Origin: Falsiroseomonas bella
GTDB taxonomy: Bacteria > Pseudomonadota > Alphaproteobacteria > Acetobacterales > Acetobacteraceae
Reading direction: 5' to 3'
DNA: 64,000 nucleotides
Assembly: GCF_003173615.1 (NCBI RefSeq)
Contig: NZ_QGNA01000001.1
Coordinates: 1,054,001-1,118,000, forward strand
The translations under genes were made by a program, and so were the position numbers. Positions within the stretch are counted from its first letter, which is position 1. Each line of letters begins with the position of its first letter. Of the stretch, positions 50,619-60,308 are shown in pieces. The notes under the pieces are model-generated. The model saw nothing but the letters and a program-made list of their open reading frames with translations. It did no database searches and was not told the origin of the DNA.

Positions 50619-52080
50619 TCAGGATGTAGTGCACCGTCAGCTCGATGGTGACGCCGTTCGGGTCGGCCGGCGGCGGGAAGGCCGGCAGCGTGGCGCCCGA
50701 GAAGGGGAAGGTCGTTCCCGTGTTCAGCGAGGGCGAGGCCGAGGGCCCGACGAGCCGGACCTCGCGCACGCGCCCGTCCGGCTCGGCGGTGATCAGCACG
50801 CGCACCCGGCCGCTTTCGCGGTTCTCGATGGCGCGCCGTGGATAGCTGATGTTCCGGTCGAGCCAGGCGCGGAAGGCGGCCCGCCAATCGGCGCCGACCT
50901 GCGCGCCGGTGACGCGGACATTCGGGTCGCTGGCGGCCCTGCCTTCCGAGAGGCGCGGGTCCACGCTCAGGTCCATCCCCTGCGCATCGCGCCGCCCCGC
51001 CGGCGCCGAGGGCTGCGAGGGCTGGGCGGGCCGGCCGAGCTGCAACCCGCCGGGCATCCAGATCGAGCCCCGCGGGAAGGCCGCCGCCGCCTGGTCCTGT
51101 TGCTCCGGGCGCGCGGGCGGGCGGGCCGGCGCGGCCTGCTCGCGCGGCGGTGCAGGGGTGGGCGCGGGTGCTGGCTGCGGGCGCGGCACGGGCGGCGCCG
51201 CCAAGGCGGCGACGGGCGGCGGCGGGGCGGGGGGCGGCGGCTCGGGAAGCGCCTGGGGTGCCGCCGGCCGATCGCGCGGTGCTGGAACGGGCGGGGGCGC
51301 GGGCGCGGCCAGCGCGGGCAGGGGCGGTCTGGGTGCGGGCGGCGCATCGGGCGGCGCGTCCGGCCGTGGCAGCGGCGCCGCGACATCCGGGGCGCGCGGG
51401 CTCGGGAGCGGGGCGTCCGGGACGGCGACCACCGGCGGGCGCGGCAGGTCCCGGGGCGGCGCGGGCGGGGCGGCGACGGGCGGCGGCGCGGGCGCGATGG
51501 CGGGCCGCGGCGGCTGCGGTGCAGGCGGGGCCGGCGGAGGCGGCGGCGGCAACGCCGCGACCGGGGGGGCCGGGGGTGCGCTGACGCCGGGCGGCGGCGT
51601 TGCGAGGGTCGGCGCGCCGGGCGGTGCCGGCGCTTGCGGCGGCGCGGGGACGTCCGGCACGGGCGGGGCGGGCGCCACCTCGAGCCCCAGCGGCGGCTCC
51701 GCGGCGGAGCGCTCGGGCTGGCCGCCCTCCCAGACGATGTCGAAGGCGGGCGGCGGCAATTCGCGGGGTGGCGCCGGGGCTCGCCCCGCCCACCACAGAG
51801 CGACCAGCAGGATCGCGAGATGGACCGCCGCCGAGGCCGGCACCCAGGGCCGCCCGGCGCGGCCCGGCCGCGCGCCCGGCCAGCGCGGGCCCGGCGGCGC
51901 CAGTGGCGCCGGGCGCTGCGTGGTCAGCGGCGGCTCGCGCCGCGCGGCCGCGCGACGCCGTGCCCCGAGGCGGGGTGCCGGGCGCGGTCGCGGGCTGGGT
52001 CGAAGCGGTTCTGGCACGGGGTCCGAGCGGGATAGACGATCCGGCGGCGCCCCGCGAGCCGTTCGGAGCCGGAGCGTCAC
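50608..52080 (-). CDS. TonB-like energy transducer with very long Pro/Ala linker
   Basis: 490-residue TonB-family protein. A basic N-terminal region of about 78 residues precedes one membrane helix (79-98, WVPASAAVHLAILLVALWW). Residues about 100-330 are almost only Pro and Ala with scattered charged residues, a rigid periplasm-spanning linker. The C-terminal domain (about 395-490) has WLDRNISYPRRAIENRESGRVRVLITAEPDGRV (in blocks), the TonB_C pattern that contacts TonB-dependent receptors. ExbB/ExbD and receptors are not nearby. GTG start at 52080, 10 bases after the hydrolase stop, so the first residues are uncertain. Confidence 0.78.
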   Translation of the reverse strand: MTLRLRTARGAPPDRLSRSDPVPEPLRPSPRPRPAPRLGARRRAAARREPPLTTQRPAPLAPPGPRWPGARPGRAGRPWVPASAAVHLAILLVALWWAGRAPAPPRELPPPAFDIVWEGGQPERSAAEPPLGLEVAPAPPVPDVPAPPQAPAPPGAPTLATPPPGVSAPPAPPVAALPPPPPPAPPAPQPPRPAIAPAPPPVAAPPAPPRDLPRPPVVAVPDAPLPSPRAPDVAAPLPRPDAPPDAPPAPRPPLPALAAPAPPPVPAPRDRPAAPQALPEPPPPAPPPPVAALAAPPVPRPQPAPAPTPAPPREQAAPARPPARPEQQDQAAAAFPRGSIWMPGGLQLGRPAQPSQPSAPAGRRDAQGMDLSVDPRLSEGRAASDPNVRVTGAQVGADWRAAFRAWLDRNISYPRRAIENRESGRVRVLITAEPDGRVREVRLVGPSASPSLNTGTTFPFSGATLPAFPPPADPNGVTIELTVHYILIMR

Positions 52081-52090
52081 CGCCCGCGCC

Positions 52091-52960
52091 TCATCCCGGT
52101 TGGGCTTCCCGGATCAGGCGCATCATGGCGGCGTTCAGCCCGGAGCCCGGCACGGCGAAGGCATCCAGCACGACGGTGATGTGGTCCGCGCCGGCGGGGA
52201 TGACCAGTTCCGCGCGGTTCCCGGCGGCGTTCCAGGCGGCGGCGAAGTCCCGCGACTGGCGCAGGAACTCCTCGGCCTCCGCCCCGCCGACCGACACCAG
52301 CAGCGGCGCCCCGCGCCCGACGCGCCGCGCGGGGCTGAGGGAGGCCGCTTCCTGCTCCGTGAAGCCGAGCGTCGCGTTCTGCGCGCTGCGCCGCACCGGC
52401 TCCAGCTCGAAGAGGCCGCTGATGGCGCAGCCGCCGGCGATCACCTCATCCGGCAGGCCATGCGCGGGGGGCCAGGCGCGGTCCATCAGCTCCGCGACCA
52501 GGTGCCCCCCGGCCGAATTGCCGGAGACGAAGATCGCCGCCGGGTCGCAGCCCAGCGAGGCGGCTTGCGCGTGCAGCCAGCCCACCGCGCGCCGGCAGCT
52601 CTCGACGATGGCGCCGAGCCGCACATCCGGGATCAGCGGATAATCCAGCACCGCGACTGCGACGCCCTGGCCGACGAAGCCCTCCGCCACGAAGGCGAAG
52701 CCGCTTGCATCGAGCGAGCGCCAGAAGCCGCCATGGATGAAGAGCAACAGCGGCCAGGGGCCGGGCGTCGCGGCGGGGTAGAAGTCCAGCGTCTCGGCTG
52801 GATGCGCGCCGTAGCGCAGCCCCGCGCGATGCGGCAGCGTGGCGCGGGCGCGCGCCGCCGCCTCGGCCCGCCGCGCGAAGAGCGCATCGAGGTCGCGGAT
52901 GGCATCGAGCGTGAACTGCGCATCGAGCTCCGCCTGTCCGTAGTGCCGCCACACCGCCAT
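52091..52960 (-). CDS. Alpha/beta hydrolase (HSL/kynurenine-formamidase-like)
   Basis: 289-residue esterase. The oxyanion motif HGG (76-78) is in LLLFIHGGFW, the nucleophile Ser149 in FVSGNSAGGHLVAELM, and the catalytic His in GADHITVVLD near residue 265. The acid is probably in the LLVSVGGAEAEEF strand. The N-terminal LDAQFTLDAIRDLDALF matches the kynurenine formamidase and arylformamidase group, so an amide or ester of small aromatic or acyl compounds is a possible substrate. It is followed closely by the TonB gene. Confidence 0.83.
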   Translation of the reverse strand: MAVWRHYGQAELDAQFTLDAIRDLDALFARRAEAAARARATLPHRAGLRYGAHPAETLDFYPAATPGPWPLLLFIHGGFWRSLDASGFAFVAEGFVGQGVAVAVLDYPLIPDVRLGAIVESCRRAVGWLHAQAASLGCDPAAIFVSGNSAGGHLVAELMDRAWPPAHGLPDEVIAGGCAISGLFELEPVRRSAQNATLGFTEQEAASLSPARRVGRGAPLLVSVGGAEAEEFLRQSRDFAAAWNAAGNRAELVIPAGADHITVVLDAFAVPGSGLNAAMMRLIREAQPG

Positions 52961-53030
52961 GCCGGGGCTGCCTTTCGCCTTCGCCGAAGGTCAGGCTAGC
53001 CTCTCTTCCACGAGGACGGGAGGAAGACGG

Positions 53031-54596
53031 ATGCGCATCGCGACGAGGCTTGTTCTGGCGGGCGCACTGCTCGGGGCCGCGACGGCCGTGCAGGCGGCGG
53101 ATCTCACCATCGCCGTGGAGGTCGCGCCGACCTCGATGGATCCGCATTTCCACAATTTCGGTCCGAACAAATCGCTGCATGCGCATGTCTATCAGGGCCT
53201 GGTGGGACGGGCGCCGGACCAGAGCCTGGTGCCGGCGCTGGCGACCGCGTGGCGCGCGACCGGTCCGAACGAGTGGGAATTTGCGCTGCGCGGCGATGCA
53301 CGCTTCCATGACGGAACGCCCTTCACCGCCGAGGACGTCGCCTTCACCTTCCGCCGCGCGCGCGAGGTGCGGGGCAGCCCCTCCAGCTACGCCTTCTTCC
53401 TCGCGCCGGTAAGCGAGGTGCAGGTGCTGGACCCGCAGCGCATCCGCATCACCACCACGGCGACCTTCCCCGACCTGCCGGCCTATGTGAGCCAGATCGG
53501 CATCGTCTCCGCCCGCATCGGCGCCGACGCGCAGACCGCCGACTACAATGCCGGCCGCGCCGCGATCGGCACCGGCCCCTACCGCTTCCGCGGCTTCGTG
53601 CCGGGCGAGCGCGTGGAGCTCGCGCGCAGCACGACCTGGAACGGCGAGGCGGAGCCCTGGGAGAACGTGACCTTCCGCGTCATCGCCCAGCCGGCGGCGC
53701 GCGTGGCCGCGCTGCTCGCCGGCGACGTGGACATGATCGCCAACGTCCCGCCGCAGCAGGTGGCGCGGCTGCGCCAGGATGCGCGCTTCAAGGTGGTGAC
53801 CGGCGTCTCGCCGCTGCTCGTCACCTTCTTCCCCGACCATGCCGAGCGCGAGGCGCCCTTCGCGACCACCAATGACGGGCGGCCGATGCCGAACCCGTTC
53901 CGCGACCTGCGGGTGCGCCGGGCCGTCTCCATCGCGATCGACCGGCGCGGCATCGCGGAGCGTGTGATGGACGGGCTGGCGAGCCCGACGATGCAGTTCA
54001 TGCCGCCGGGCTATTCCGGGCACCTTGCCGACATCGCCGTGCCGGCGGCCGACGTGGCGGAAGCGCGGCGGCTGCTGGCCGAGGCCGGCTTCCCGGACGG
54101 CTTCCGCCTGACGCTGCACTGCCTGAACAACCGCATCGTGAACGACGAGCAGATCTGCCAGGCGGTGGCGCAGATGCTGGGCCGCATCGGCATCCGCACG
54201 ACGGTGGACGCGATGCCGCAGGCGGTGTTCGTGCCGCGCGCGCAGCGCTTCGAGTTCAGCCTGTTCATGCACGGGCTCAGCACGGAGCTGGCCGAGCCCG
54301 CCTCCCTGCTGCTGCCGAGCGTCGCGACGATGGACCGTGAGCGCCGGACCGGGGCGATCAACCGCGGGCGCTACTCCAACGCGGAATTCGACCGGCTGCT
54401 CGCACAGGCGCAGACCACGCTCGATCCTGTGGCGCGGGCGGCGCTGATGGATCGTGCGCAGCGCATCCTGATCGAGGAGGTCGCGCTGGTGCCGGTGCAT
54501 CACCAGGTGAATGCATGGGCCACGCGCGCCACGCTGGTGCAGACGCCGCGGCAGGACGAGTTCACGCTGGCCACCATGGTCCGGCCCGCCCGGTGA
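53031..54596 (+). CDS. ABC peptide-type substrate-binding protein (SBP_bac_5)
   Basis: 521-residue periplasmic binding protein of the dipeptide/oligopeptide/nickel cluster. It has a Sec signal (ATRLVLAGALLGAATAVQA), the signature LVPALATAWRATGPNEWEFALRGDARFHDGTPFTAEDVAFTFRRA (in blocks), and RDLRVRRAVSIAIDRRGIAERVM. GGAGGAAG precedes the ATG. The stop overlaps the start of a gamma-glutamyltransferase (GTGA), which points to gamma-glutamyl peptides or glutathione as ligand. No permease or ATPase genes follow. Confidence 0.88.
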   Translation: MRIATRLVLAGALLGAATAVQAADLTIAVEVAPTSMDPHFHNFGPNKSLHAHVYQGLVGRAPDQSLVPALATAWRATGPNEWEFALRGDARFHDGTPFTAEDVAFTFRRAREVRGSPSSYAFFLAPVSEVQVLDPQRIRITTTATFPDLPAYVSQIGIVSARIGADAQTADYNAGRAAIGTGPYRFRGFVPGERVELARSTTWNGEAEPWENVTFRVIAQPAARVAALLAGDVDMIANVPPQQVARLRQDARFKVVTGVSPLLVTFFPDHAEREAPFATTNDGRPMPNPFRDLRVRRAVSIAIDRRGIAERVMDGLASPTMQFMPPGYSGHLADIAVPAADVAEARRLLAEAGFPDGFRLTLHCLNNRIVNDEQICQAVAQMLGRIGIRTTVDAMPQAVFVPRAQRFEFSLFMHGLSTELAEPASLLLPSVATMDRERRTGAINRGRYSNAEFDRLLAQAQTTLDPVARAALMDRAQRILIEEVALVPVHHQVNAWATRATLVQTPRQDEFTLATMVRPAR

Positions 54597-56293
54597 GCGC
54601 GCCCTATCGCGCGCGCGGCTACGCGACGCGCCACGCCGCGGCCGCGACGCATCACCTGGCGGCGCAGGCGGCCGGGCGTGTGCTGGATGCGGGCGGCAAC
54701 GCCGTGGATGCGGGCGTCGCCGGCGGCCTGGTGCTGAACGTCGTGCAGGGCGAGTTCTGCCACTTCGCCGGGGTCGCGCCGATCATCGTCTGGCCGCCGG
54801 GCGATGCCGCGCCGAGCGTGATCGCCGGCGTCGGGCCCTGGCCGCGGCGCGCGGATGCGGAGGTCTTCCGCCGCGCGCATGGCGGGCGCATCCCGGAAGG
54901 CGTGCTGCGCACCGTGGTGCCGGCGGCGCCCGATGCCTGGATCACCGCCCTCGCCCGCTTCGGCACCATGTCCTTCGGCGAGGTGGCGAGCCAGGCGATC
55001 GCCTATGCGCGCGACGGCTTCCGGGCGACCGAGCTGTTCTGCGAGGTGGTGCGCGAGTTCGAGGCCGGCTTCCGCGCCTCCCCCGGCAGCGCCGCCGTCT
55101 TCCTGCCGGAGGGCCGCCTGCCCCGCCCGGGGGAGCTGATCCGGATGACGGAGCTCGCCGCCACCCTGGAATTCCTGGCGGGCGAGGAACGGGCGGCTGC
55201 GGCGCGGGGGCGCGTGGCGGCGCTGCAGGCGGCGCGCGACGCCTTCTATCGCGGCGACATCGCGGCCCGGATCGCCGCCTTCTACGCCGAGCAGGGCGGC
55301 TGGCTGGCGCGCGCGGACCTGGCCGGCTTCGCGGTGCCGGTGGAGAGCGCCGCCAGCGCGCGTGCCTTCGGGACCGATGTGCATATGTGCGGCGCGTGGT
55401 CGCAGGGGCCGGTGCTCGGCATGGCGCTGGTCAATGCCGCGCCGCTGCTGCCGCCCGGACGCGGACTCTCCGATCCGGAAGCCGTCCACGCGATGGCCGA
55501 GAGCTATGCGCTCGCCTTCTCGGATCGCCATGCCAGCTTCGGCGATCCCGACTTCGTCGCCGTGCCGCTCGATCGGCTGCTGGACCCGGCCTATGGCGCG
55601 GCGCGCGCCCGACTGGTGCAGCCCGACCGCGCCTTCGGCGACATGCCCCCGGCCGGCGTGGCGGCGCCGATCCAGCGGCCGGCCGCGGCGGCGCGCTGGA
55701 CCGAGCCTGAGCTCGACACCGCCTTCATCTGCACGGTGGACCGGCATGGCGGGCTGTTCGCCGCGACGCCGAGCGATGGCTGCTTCGCCGGCCCGATGGT
55801 GCCGGGGACGGGGCTGTGCCCGTCGTCCCGCGGGAGCCAGTCCTGGACCGATCCGGCGCATCCGGCCTGCCTCGGGCCGGGGCGGCGTCCGCGGCTGACC
55901 ACCTCACCCGCCATGGCGCGGCTGCCGGATGGCCGCCGCATGGCCTTCGGTACACCAGGCGACGACGTGCAGCCGCAGGCGATGGGCCAGGTGCTGCTGC
56001 GCATCGTCCGCGAGGGCATGCCGGCACAGGACGCGGTGGAGGCGCCGCGCTTCGCGACGATGTCCTTCCCGCGCTCGAGCGACCCGCACGAGCATTTCCC
56101 CGGCCGGGTCGCGATCGAGGCGCGCTATGGCGAGGCGGTGCTCGGCTGGATGCGGGATGCCGGCCACCGGGTGGCGCCCTGGGCGGAATGGGACTGGCGC
56201 GCGGGCAGCGTGGGCGTGGCCATCACCGACGCGGCGGGCCGGATCGAGGCGGCTGCCGATCCGCGCCGCCCGTCAGGCGTCAGCGCGCGATAG
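54593..56293 (+). CDS. Gamma-glutamyltransferase family protein
   Basis: 566-residue Ntn-hydrolase of the gamma-glutamyltranspeptidase family. N-terminal block [27 protein letters not shown], the [16 protein letters not shown] segment, and the processing site with catalytic Thr in [23 protein letters not shown] (quoted in parts). C-terminal [26 protein letters not shown] is typical. No clear signal peptide is seen, which is unusual because most GGTs are exported. Its GTG start overlaps the binding-protein stop, so the two are co-translated. Confidence 0.85.
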   Translation: MSAPYRARGYATRHAAAATHHLAAQAAGRVLDAGGNAVDAGVAGGLVLNVVQGEFCHFAGVAPIIVWPPGDAAPSVIAGVGPWPRRADAEVFRRAHGGRIPEGVLRTVVPAAPDAWITALARFGTMSFGEVASQAIAYARDGFRATELFCEVVREFEAGFRASPGSAAVFLPEGRLPRPGELIRMTELAATLEFLAGEERAAAARGRVAALQAARDAFYRGDIAARIAAFYAEQGGWLARADLAGFAVPVESAASARAFGTDVHMCGAWSQGPVLGMALVNAAPLLPPGRGLSDPEAVHAMAESYALAFSDRHASFGDPDFVAVPLDRLLDPAYGAARARLVQPDRAFGDMPPAGVAAPIQRPAAAARWTEPELDTAFICTVDRHGGLFAATPSDGCFAGPMVPGTGLCPSSRGSQSWTDPAHPACLGPGRRPRLTTSPAMARLPDGRRMAFGTPGDDVQPQAMGQVLLRIVREGMPAQDAVEAPRFATMSFPRSSDPHEHFPGRVAIEARYGEAVLGWMRDAGHRVAPWAEWDWRAGSVGVAITDAAGRIEAAADPRRPSGVSAR

Positions 56294-56347
56294 AGTGCGC
56301 CCGATCCGGGGACCCGACTGTCGTGAAGAGATGAGGGTGAGGGAAAG

Positions 56348-56423
<76 letters not shown>

Positions 56424-56626
56424 GTCCGGCCCCATACTGGGCAGGTGAGGGCGCGGGTTATCGTCGGGTCGCATGGGCAAGTCAAGGCGCCCTGAGGCAA
56501 TGGCGCGCGCCTTGTTCCGGGGCGGTCCGGCCACTAGGTTCCGGCCGATCGCTTGAAGCCGCCGCACCGCGCCCGGCCCGCAACCAGCCGGGGGCAACTG
56601 CCGCAAGGTCGCCAGGGAACCGCCCG

Positions 56627-56938
56627 ATGCTGCTCGATGCCGTGTTCTTTCTCGTGCAGGCGGGGCTCGACCTGTACTGGTGGGCGGTGCTGCTCGCCGC
56701 GATCGTGCAGACGCTGATGTCCTTCAACGTGCTGGACGGGCGCAACCGGATCGTCTGGACGATCGCCGACTTCCTCTACCGCGTGACGGAGCCGGCGCTG
56801 CGCCCGATCCGCGAACGCCTGCCGAACCTGGGTGGCATCGACCTCTCGCCGCTGGTGCTGCTGCTGCTGATCACGGCGGTCTCGATCGGCGTCGCGGCGA
56901 TCCGCGGCTACCTGATCCGCGCCGGGATCTATTTCTGA
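56627..56938 (+). CDS. YggT-family membrane protein
   Basis: 103-residue inner-membrane protein with two helices (about 3-28 and 72-92). The family motif is [21 protein letters not shown] and [34 protein letters not shown], the EPxLxPIR and GGxDxSP signatures read in parts. Linked to osmotic stress and cell division in other bacteria, without a firm mechanism. It is followed by a DUF167 gene, as is usual. Confidence 0.9.
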   Translation: MLLDAVFFLVQAGLDLYWWAVLLAAIVQTLMSFNVLDGRNRIVWTIADFLYRVTEPALRPIRERLPNLGGIDLSPLVLLLLITAVSIGVAAIRGYLIRAGIYF

Positions 56939-57234
56939 GCGCCTTCCGGCCGTTGCCGGACGGGGTGGAGCTGCGCGTGAAGGCACAGCCGAAGTCGCGC
57001 CGGCCGGGCATCGGCGGACCGTCGCCCGACGGCGCGGCGCTGCGCGTGGCGGTGACCGAGGCGCCGGAGGATGGCCGCGCCAACCGCGCCATCTGCGCGG
57101 CGGTGGCCGAGGCGGTCGGCGTCGCGCCCTCCGCCGTCACCTTGACCCAGGGGGCCTCAGGGCGTCTCAAGACGCTGCGCATCGCCGGCGATCCCGCCCG
57201 GCTTTCCGAAACGCTGAACCGGCTGCTCGCATGA
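56935..57234 (+). CDS. DUF167 (YggU-like) protein
   Basis: About 99-residue protein of the DUF167 family. Conserved pieces are [67 protein letters not shown] (in parts). The start is unsure: there is no ATG, and CTG 56935 (overlapping the YggT stop), TTG 56953 and GTG 56965 are the choices. The stop overlaps the folD ATG (ATGA). YggT-DUF167-folD is therefore one transcription unit. Confidence 0.8.
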   Translation: MSAFRPLPDGVELRVKAQPKSRRPGIGGPSPDGAALRVAVTEAPEDGRANRAICAAVAEAVGVAPSAVTLTQGASGRLKTLRIAGDPARLSETLNRLLA

Positions 57235-58076
57235 CCGCTCGCCTGATCGACGGCAAGGCCGTCGCCGCCGACCTCCGCCGCGCCATTGCCGCGCGCGTCG
57301 CTACGCTGGGCTATCGGCCCGGCCTGCGCGTGGTGCGCGTGGGCGAGGACCCGGCCTCGGGCGTCTATGTCCGGAACAAGGACAAGGCGGCGCAGGAGGC
57401 GGGCTTCGACAGCGCCACCCTGCATCTGCCCGAGGCGACGACGGAGGCCGAGCTGCTGGCCGTGGTCGCGCGGCTGAACGCGGACCCGGCGGTGGACGGC
57501 ATCCTGGTGCAGCTGCCCCTGCCCAGGCACATCCGGGCCGAGGCCGTTATTTCAGCCGTCGCGCCGGAAAAGGACGTGGACGGCTTCCATCCGCTGAATG
57601 CGGGCAGGCTGGCCTCCGGTGAGCCCGGGCTGGTGCCCTGCACGCCGAAGGGCGTGATGCATCTGCTGCGGGCGGCGGGCTGCTCCTTGCCCGGCGCGCG
57701 GGCGCTGGTGGTGGGGCGCAGCACCATCGTCGGGCGGCCCATGGCGCAGCTTCTGCTGGCGGCGGATTGCACCGTGACAATCGCCCATTCGCGCACGCGC
57801 GACCTCGCGGCGGAATGCCGGCGGGCCGAGATCCTCGTCGCCGCGGTCGGACGGCCGGAGATGGTGCGCGGCGACTGGGTGGCGGAGGGCGCGACGGTGA
57901 TCGATGTCGGCATCAACCGTCTGGAGAGCGGCAGGCTGGTCGGCGATGTCGAGTTCGAGGCGGCCTGCCGCCGGGCGGAGGCGATCACGCCCGTGCCGGG
58001 TGGCGTCGGGCCGATGACCATCGCCTGCCTGCTGGAGAACACGCTGGACGCGGCGATCGCGCGTCGCGGCGCGTAA
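57231..58076 (+). CDS. folD: FolD, methylenetetrahydrofolate dehydrogenase/cyclohydrolase
   Basis: 281-residue bifunctional enzyme that interconverts 5,10-methylene-, methenyl- and 10-formyl-tetrahydrofolate, providing one-carbon units. The active-site Lys is in [13 protein letters not shown], folate-binding [32 protein letters not shown] and the NADP loop [17 protein letters not shown], closing with [21 protein letters not shown] (in parts). Complete, with normal length. Confidence 0.96.
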   Translation: MTARLIDGKAVAADLRRAIAARVATLGYRPGLRVVRVGEDPASGVYVRNKDKAAQEAGFDSATLHLPEATTEAELLAVVARLNADPAVDGILVQLPLPRHIRAEAVISAVAPEKDVDGFHPLNAGRLASGEPGLVPCTPKGVMHLLRAAGCSLPGARALVVGRSTIVGRPMAQLLLAADCTVTIAHSRTRDLAAECRRAEILVAAVGRPEMVRGDWVAEGATVIDVGINRLESGRLVGDVEFEAACRRAEAITPVPGGVGPMTIACLLENTLDAAIARRGA

Positions 58077-58086
58077 AGCGCCGGCG

Positions 58087-58962
58087 ATGGGCAAGGGCGG
58101 GCTGCTGATCGGCGGCGCCTTCGTCGCCATCTGGGCCTCGGCCTTCACCGTCGCGGGCGTGGTGGTGCGGGAATGGCCGCCGCTCTGGTCGCTGGCGATC
58201 CGCTTCGGTCTGACGGCGCCGATCCTGCTGGCCATCGCGCTGGCCTTTCGCGCCAGGCTGCCGGGGCGGGAGGACCTGCTGCGCGTCGCGCTGCTCGGCC
58301 TGTTCGGCATGGGCGGCTACCTGGCGCTGGCCTGGCTGGCGATGGCGCGCATCCCGACGGGGCTGGTCGCGCTGATCTGCGCGGCGACGCCGATGCTGGT
58401 GGCGGCGGGCGAGAGCATCTTCCTGCGGCGGCCACTGCCCCGGATGGCGTGGGTGGGACTGGCGATCGGCTGGTCGGGCGTGGCGCTGCTCGGCTTCCTG
58501 CGCGCGCTGGACGGGCTGGCGGCGGCGGAGGCCTCGGGCTTCGTCTTCGCGGTGGGCGCCGCCACGGCGCAGGCGATCGGGCTGTTGATCTACGCGCCGG
58601 CCAAGGGGCGGGTGGACCTGTGGGTGGCGAGCCTGGGGCAGACCACCGTCTCCGCGGTGCTGTGCCTCGTGCTGGCGCTGCTGCTGGAAGGTGCCGCGCC
58701 GCGGAGCGTCCACTGGTTCACGCTGGGTGGGCTGCTGTGGTCCATGCTGGTCGTCGGGATCGGCGGCTACGCGCTGTATTTCGTGATGCTGAAGCGCGTG
58801 CCGGCCTCCACCGCCTCGGCGCTGCAATTGCTGGCGCCGCCGCTGGCCGCGGTGTTCGGCTGGGCGCTGCTGGGCGAGCGGCTCTACGTCAGCGACATCG
58901 TGGGCGGGGTGCTGACGCTGTCGGGGCTGGCGCTGCTGGTGCGGGCGCGGGCGCGGGGGTGA
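58087..58962 (+). CDS. EamA/DMT-family transporter
   Basis: 291-residue drug/metabolite transporter with ten predicted helices in two EamA repeats. Repeat 1 starts with GGAFVAIWASAFTVAGVV and repeat 2 about residue 150 (AATAQAIGLLIYAPAKG). The end ERLYVSDIVGGVLTLSGLALLV is typical. Exports or imports small metabolites; substrate unknown. It starts 10 bases after folD and is probably in the same operon. Confidence 0.88.
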   Translation: MGKGGLLIGGAFVAIWASAFTVAGVVVREWPPLWSLAIRFGLTAPILLAIALAFRARLPGREDLLRVALLGLFGMGGYLALAWLAMARIPTGLVALICAATPMLVAAGESIFLRRPLPRMAWVGLAIGWSGVALLGFLRALDGLAAAEASGFVFAVGAATAQAIGLLIYAPAKGRVDLWVASLGQTTVSAVLCLVLALLLEGAAPRSVHWFTLGGLLWSMLVVGIGGYALYFVMLKRVPASTASALQLLAPPLAAVFGWALLGERLYVSDIVGGVLTLSGLALLVRARARG

Positions 58963-59036
58963 CTGGATTGGTGCGGTCCGGCGGGCTGGAATTGGCTCTC
59001 GCGCCGGACCAATCCGCGGCGCAGGATCGGCCCGCC

Positions 59037-59651
59037 ATGTACACCCCGCCCGCCTTCCGCGTGGACGACCCGGACTGGATGTTCGGCTTCGTCGCAGCCA
59101 ATGACTTCGGCCTGCTGGTCACGGCGGAGCCGCTGATGGTCTCGCACCTGCCCTTCCACCTGCTGCGGCCGGAGGGCGAGGGGCGCGCGGTGCTGCTCTG
59201 CCACCTGGCGCGCGCCAATCCGCAATGGCGCGCCTTCGAAGGCGCCGGGGCGGAGGCGCTGGCGGTTTTCCGCGGGCCGCATGCCTATGTCTCCTCGGCC
59301 TGGTACGGCGCGCAGCCGGCGGTGCCGACCTGGAACTACGACGCGGTGCAGGCGCGCGGCCACGCGACGCTGATCGAGGATCCGGACGCGATCGCCGTGC
59401 AGATGCGCGCACTCGCCGCGCGCTACGAGCCCGACCCCGGCTTCGACATGGATGCGCAGCCCGTGCGCTACATGGAGGGGATGTTCAAGGCGCTGGTCGG
59501 CGTGCGGATCGAGGTGAAGCAGTGGACGGCGAAGCGCAAGCAGAGCCAGAACCGGCCCATGGCCGACCGCATCGCCGTCGCGGCGCAGCTCGAGGCGCGC
59601 GGCGAGCATGCCGCGGCCGCCGCCCTGAAGGATGCGAACGGACTTGGCTGA
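59037..59651 (+). CDS. PaiB-like FMN-binding protein
   Basis: 204-residue protein of the PaiB/FMN-binding negative regulator family, with a flavin-reductase-like split barrel. Start MYTPPAFRVDD, conserved FGLLVT, SHLPFHLL, HLARANPQW, VSSAWYGAQPAVPTWNYDAVQARGHATLIED (in parts), KQWTAKRKQSQNRP near the end. In Bacillus PaiB affects sporulation and protease genes; in proteobacteria the role is unclear. It overlaps the Nudix gene start by 20 bases. Confidence 0.85.
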   Translation: MYTPPAFRVDDPDWMFGFVAANDFGLLVTAEPLMVSHLPFHLLRPEGEGRAVLLCHLARANPQWRAFEGAGAEALAVFRGPHAYVSSAWYGAQPAVPTWNYDAVQARGHATLIEDPDAIAVQMRALAARYEPDPGFDMDAQPVRYMEGMFKALVGVRIEVKQWTAKRKQSQNRPMADRIAVAAQLEARGEHAAAAALKDANGLG

Positions 59652-60195
59652 CACCGACCCCGACATAATCGCGACCGGATCGCGCATCGTCTACGAGAAC
59701 CGATGGATGCGCGTGCGGGAGGATGCGATCCGCCGGCGCGACGGCTCCGCCGGCATCTATGGCGTGATCGAGAAGGACGATTTCGTCGTCGTCGTGCCGG
59801 TGCATGCGGACGGGTCGGTCACGCTGGTGCAGCAGTTCCGCTACCCGGTGGGCGCGCGCTTCTGGGAGTTCTGCCAGGGCATGTGGGGCGGGCCGGATGA
59901 CGACCCGGTGCTGGCCGCCGCGCATGAGCTGGCCGAGGAGACCGGGCTGACGGCGGAGACGCTCACGCCGGCGGGCCATCTCTTCGAAGGCTACGGCACG
60001 ATGCGGCAGGGCTTTCGGGTGTTCGTCGCAACCGGCCTGACGCAGGGCGAGGCGCGGCCGGAGATCGAGGAGCAGGACATGGTCAGCCGCCGGTTCCCGC
60101 GCGCGGAGCTCGAGCGGATGCTGCGCGAGGGCGAGATCCAGGATTCCGTGACGGTCGCGGCCTGGGGGCTGCTGCTGGTGAAGGGGCTGGTGTAG
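59632..60195 (+). CDS. Nudix hydrolase (ADP-ribose pyrophosphatase-like)
   Basis: 187-residue Nudix protein. The Nudix box is a slightly altered form, GGPDDDPVLAAAHELAEETGL, in which His replaces the Arg of REU and the first Glu is missing, but the metal-binding ELAEETGL is kept. The preceding VTLVQQFRYPVGARFWEFCQG matches ADP-ribose pyrophosphatases. The ATG at 59632 overlaps paiB-like gene; a TTG at 59644 is a less likely start. The altered box raises doubt on catalytic rate, not on fold. Confidence 0.8.
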   Translation: MRTDLADTDPDIIATGSRIVYENRWMRVREDAIRRRDGSAGIYGVIEKDDFVVVVPVHADGSVTLVQQFRYPVGARFWEFCQGMWGGPDDDPVLAAAHELAEETGLTAETLTPAGHLFEGYGTMRQGFRVFVATGLTQGEARPEIEEQDMVSRRFPRAELERMLREGEIQDSVTVAAWGLLLVKGLV

Positions 60196-60265
60196 CGCGC
60201 AGCATGCACGACACCGCCGCGATGCGCGGCTGCGTCCTCAGGCTTGTCGATCGGCCGGCGCCCGA

Positions 60266-60296
60266 CAGGTCTGCACCGGGATGCGGCGCAGACCTG
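60266..60296. terminator. Inverted repeat between convergent genes
   Basis: Nine-base arms CAGGTCTGC and GCAGACCTG separated by 13 bases, between the Nudix stop (60195) and the small lipoprotein stop (60309). Possible bidirectional terminator; no T-tract. Confidence 0.35.
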
Positions 60297-60308
60297 CGGG
60301 GGTTCGCG

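Noticed and set aside
54515-54596. Earlier in-frame ATG for the gamma-glutamyltransferase gene
   Set aside because: It lies inside the preceding binding-protein gene and gives no signal peptide; the GTG overlapping the stop is the simpler start.
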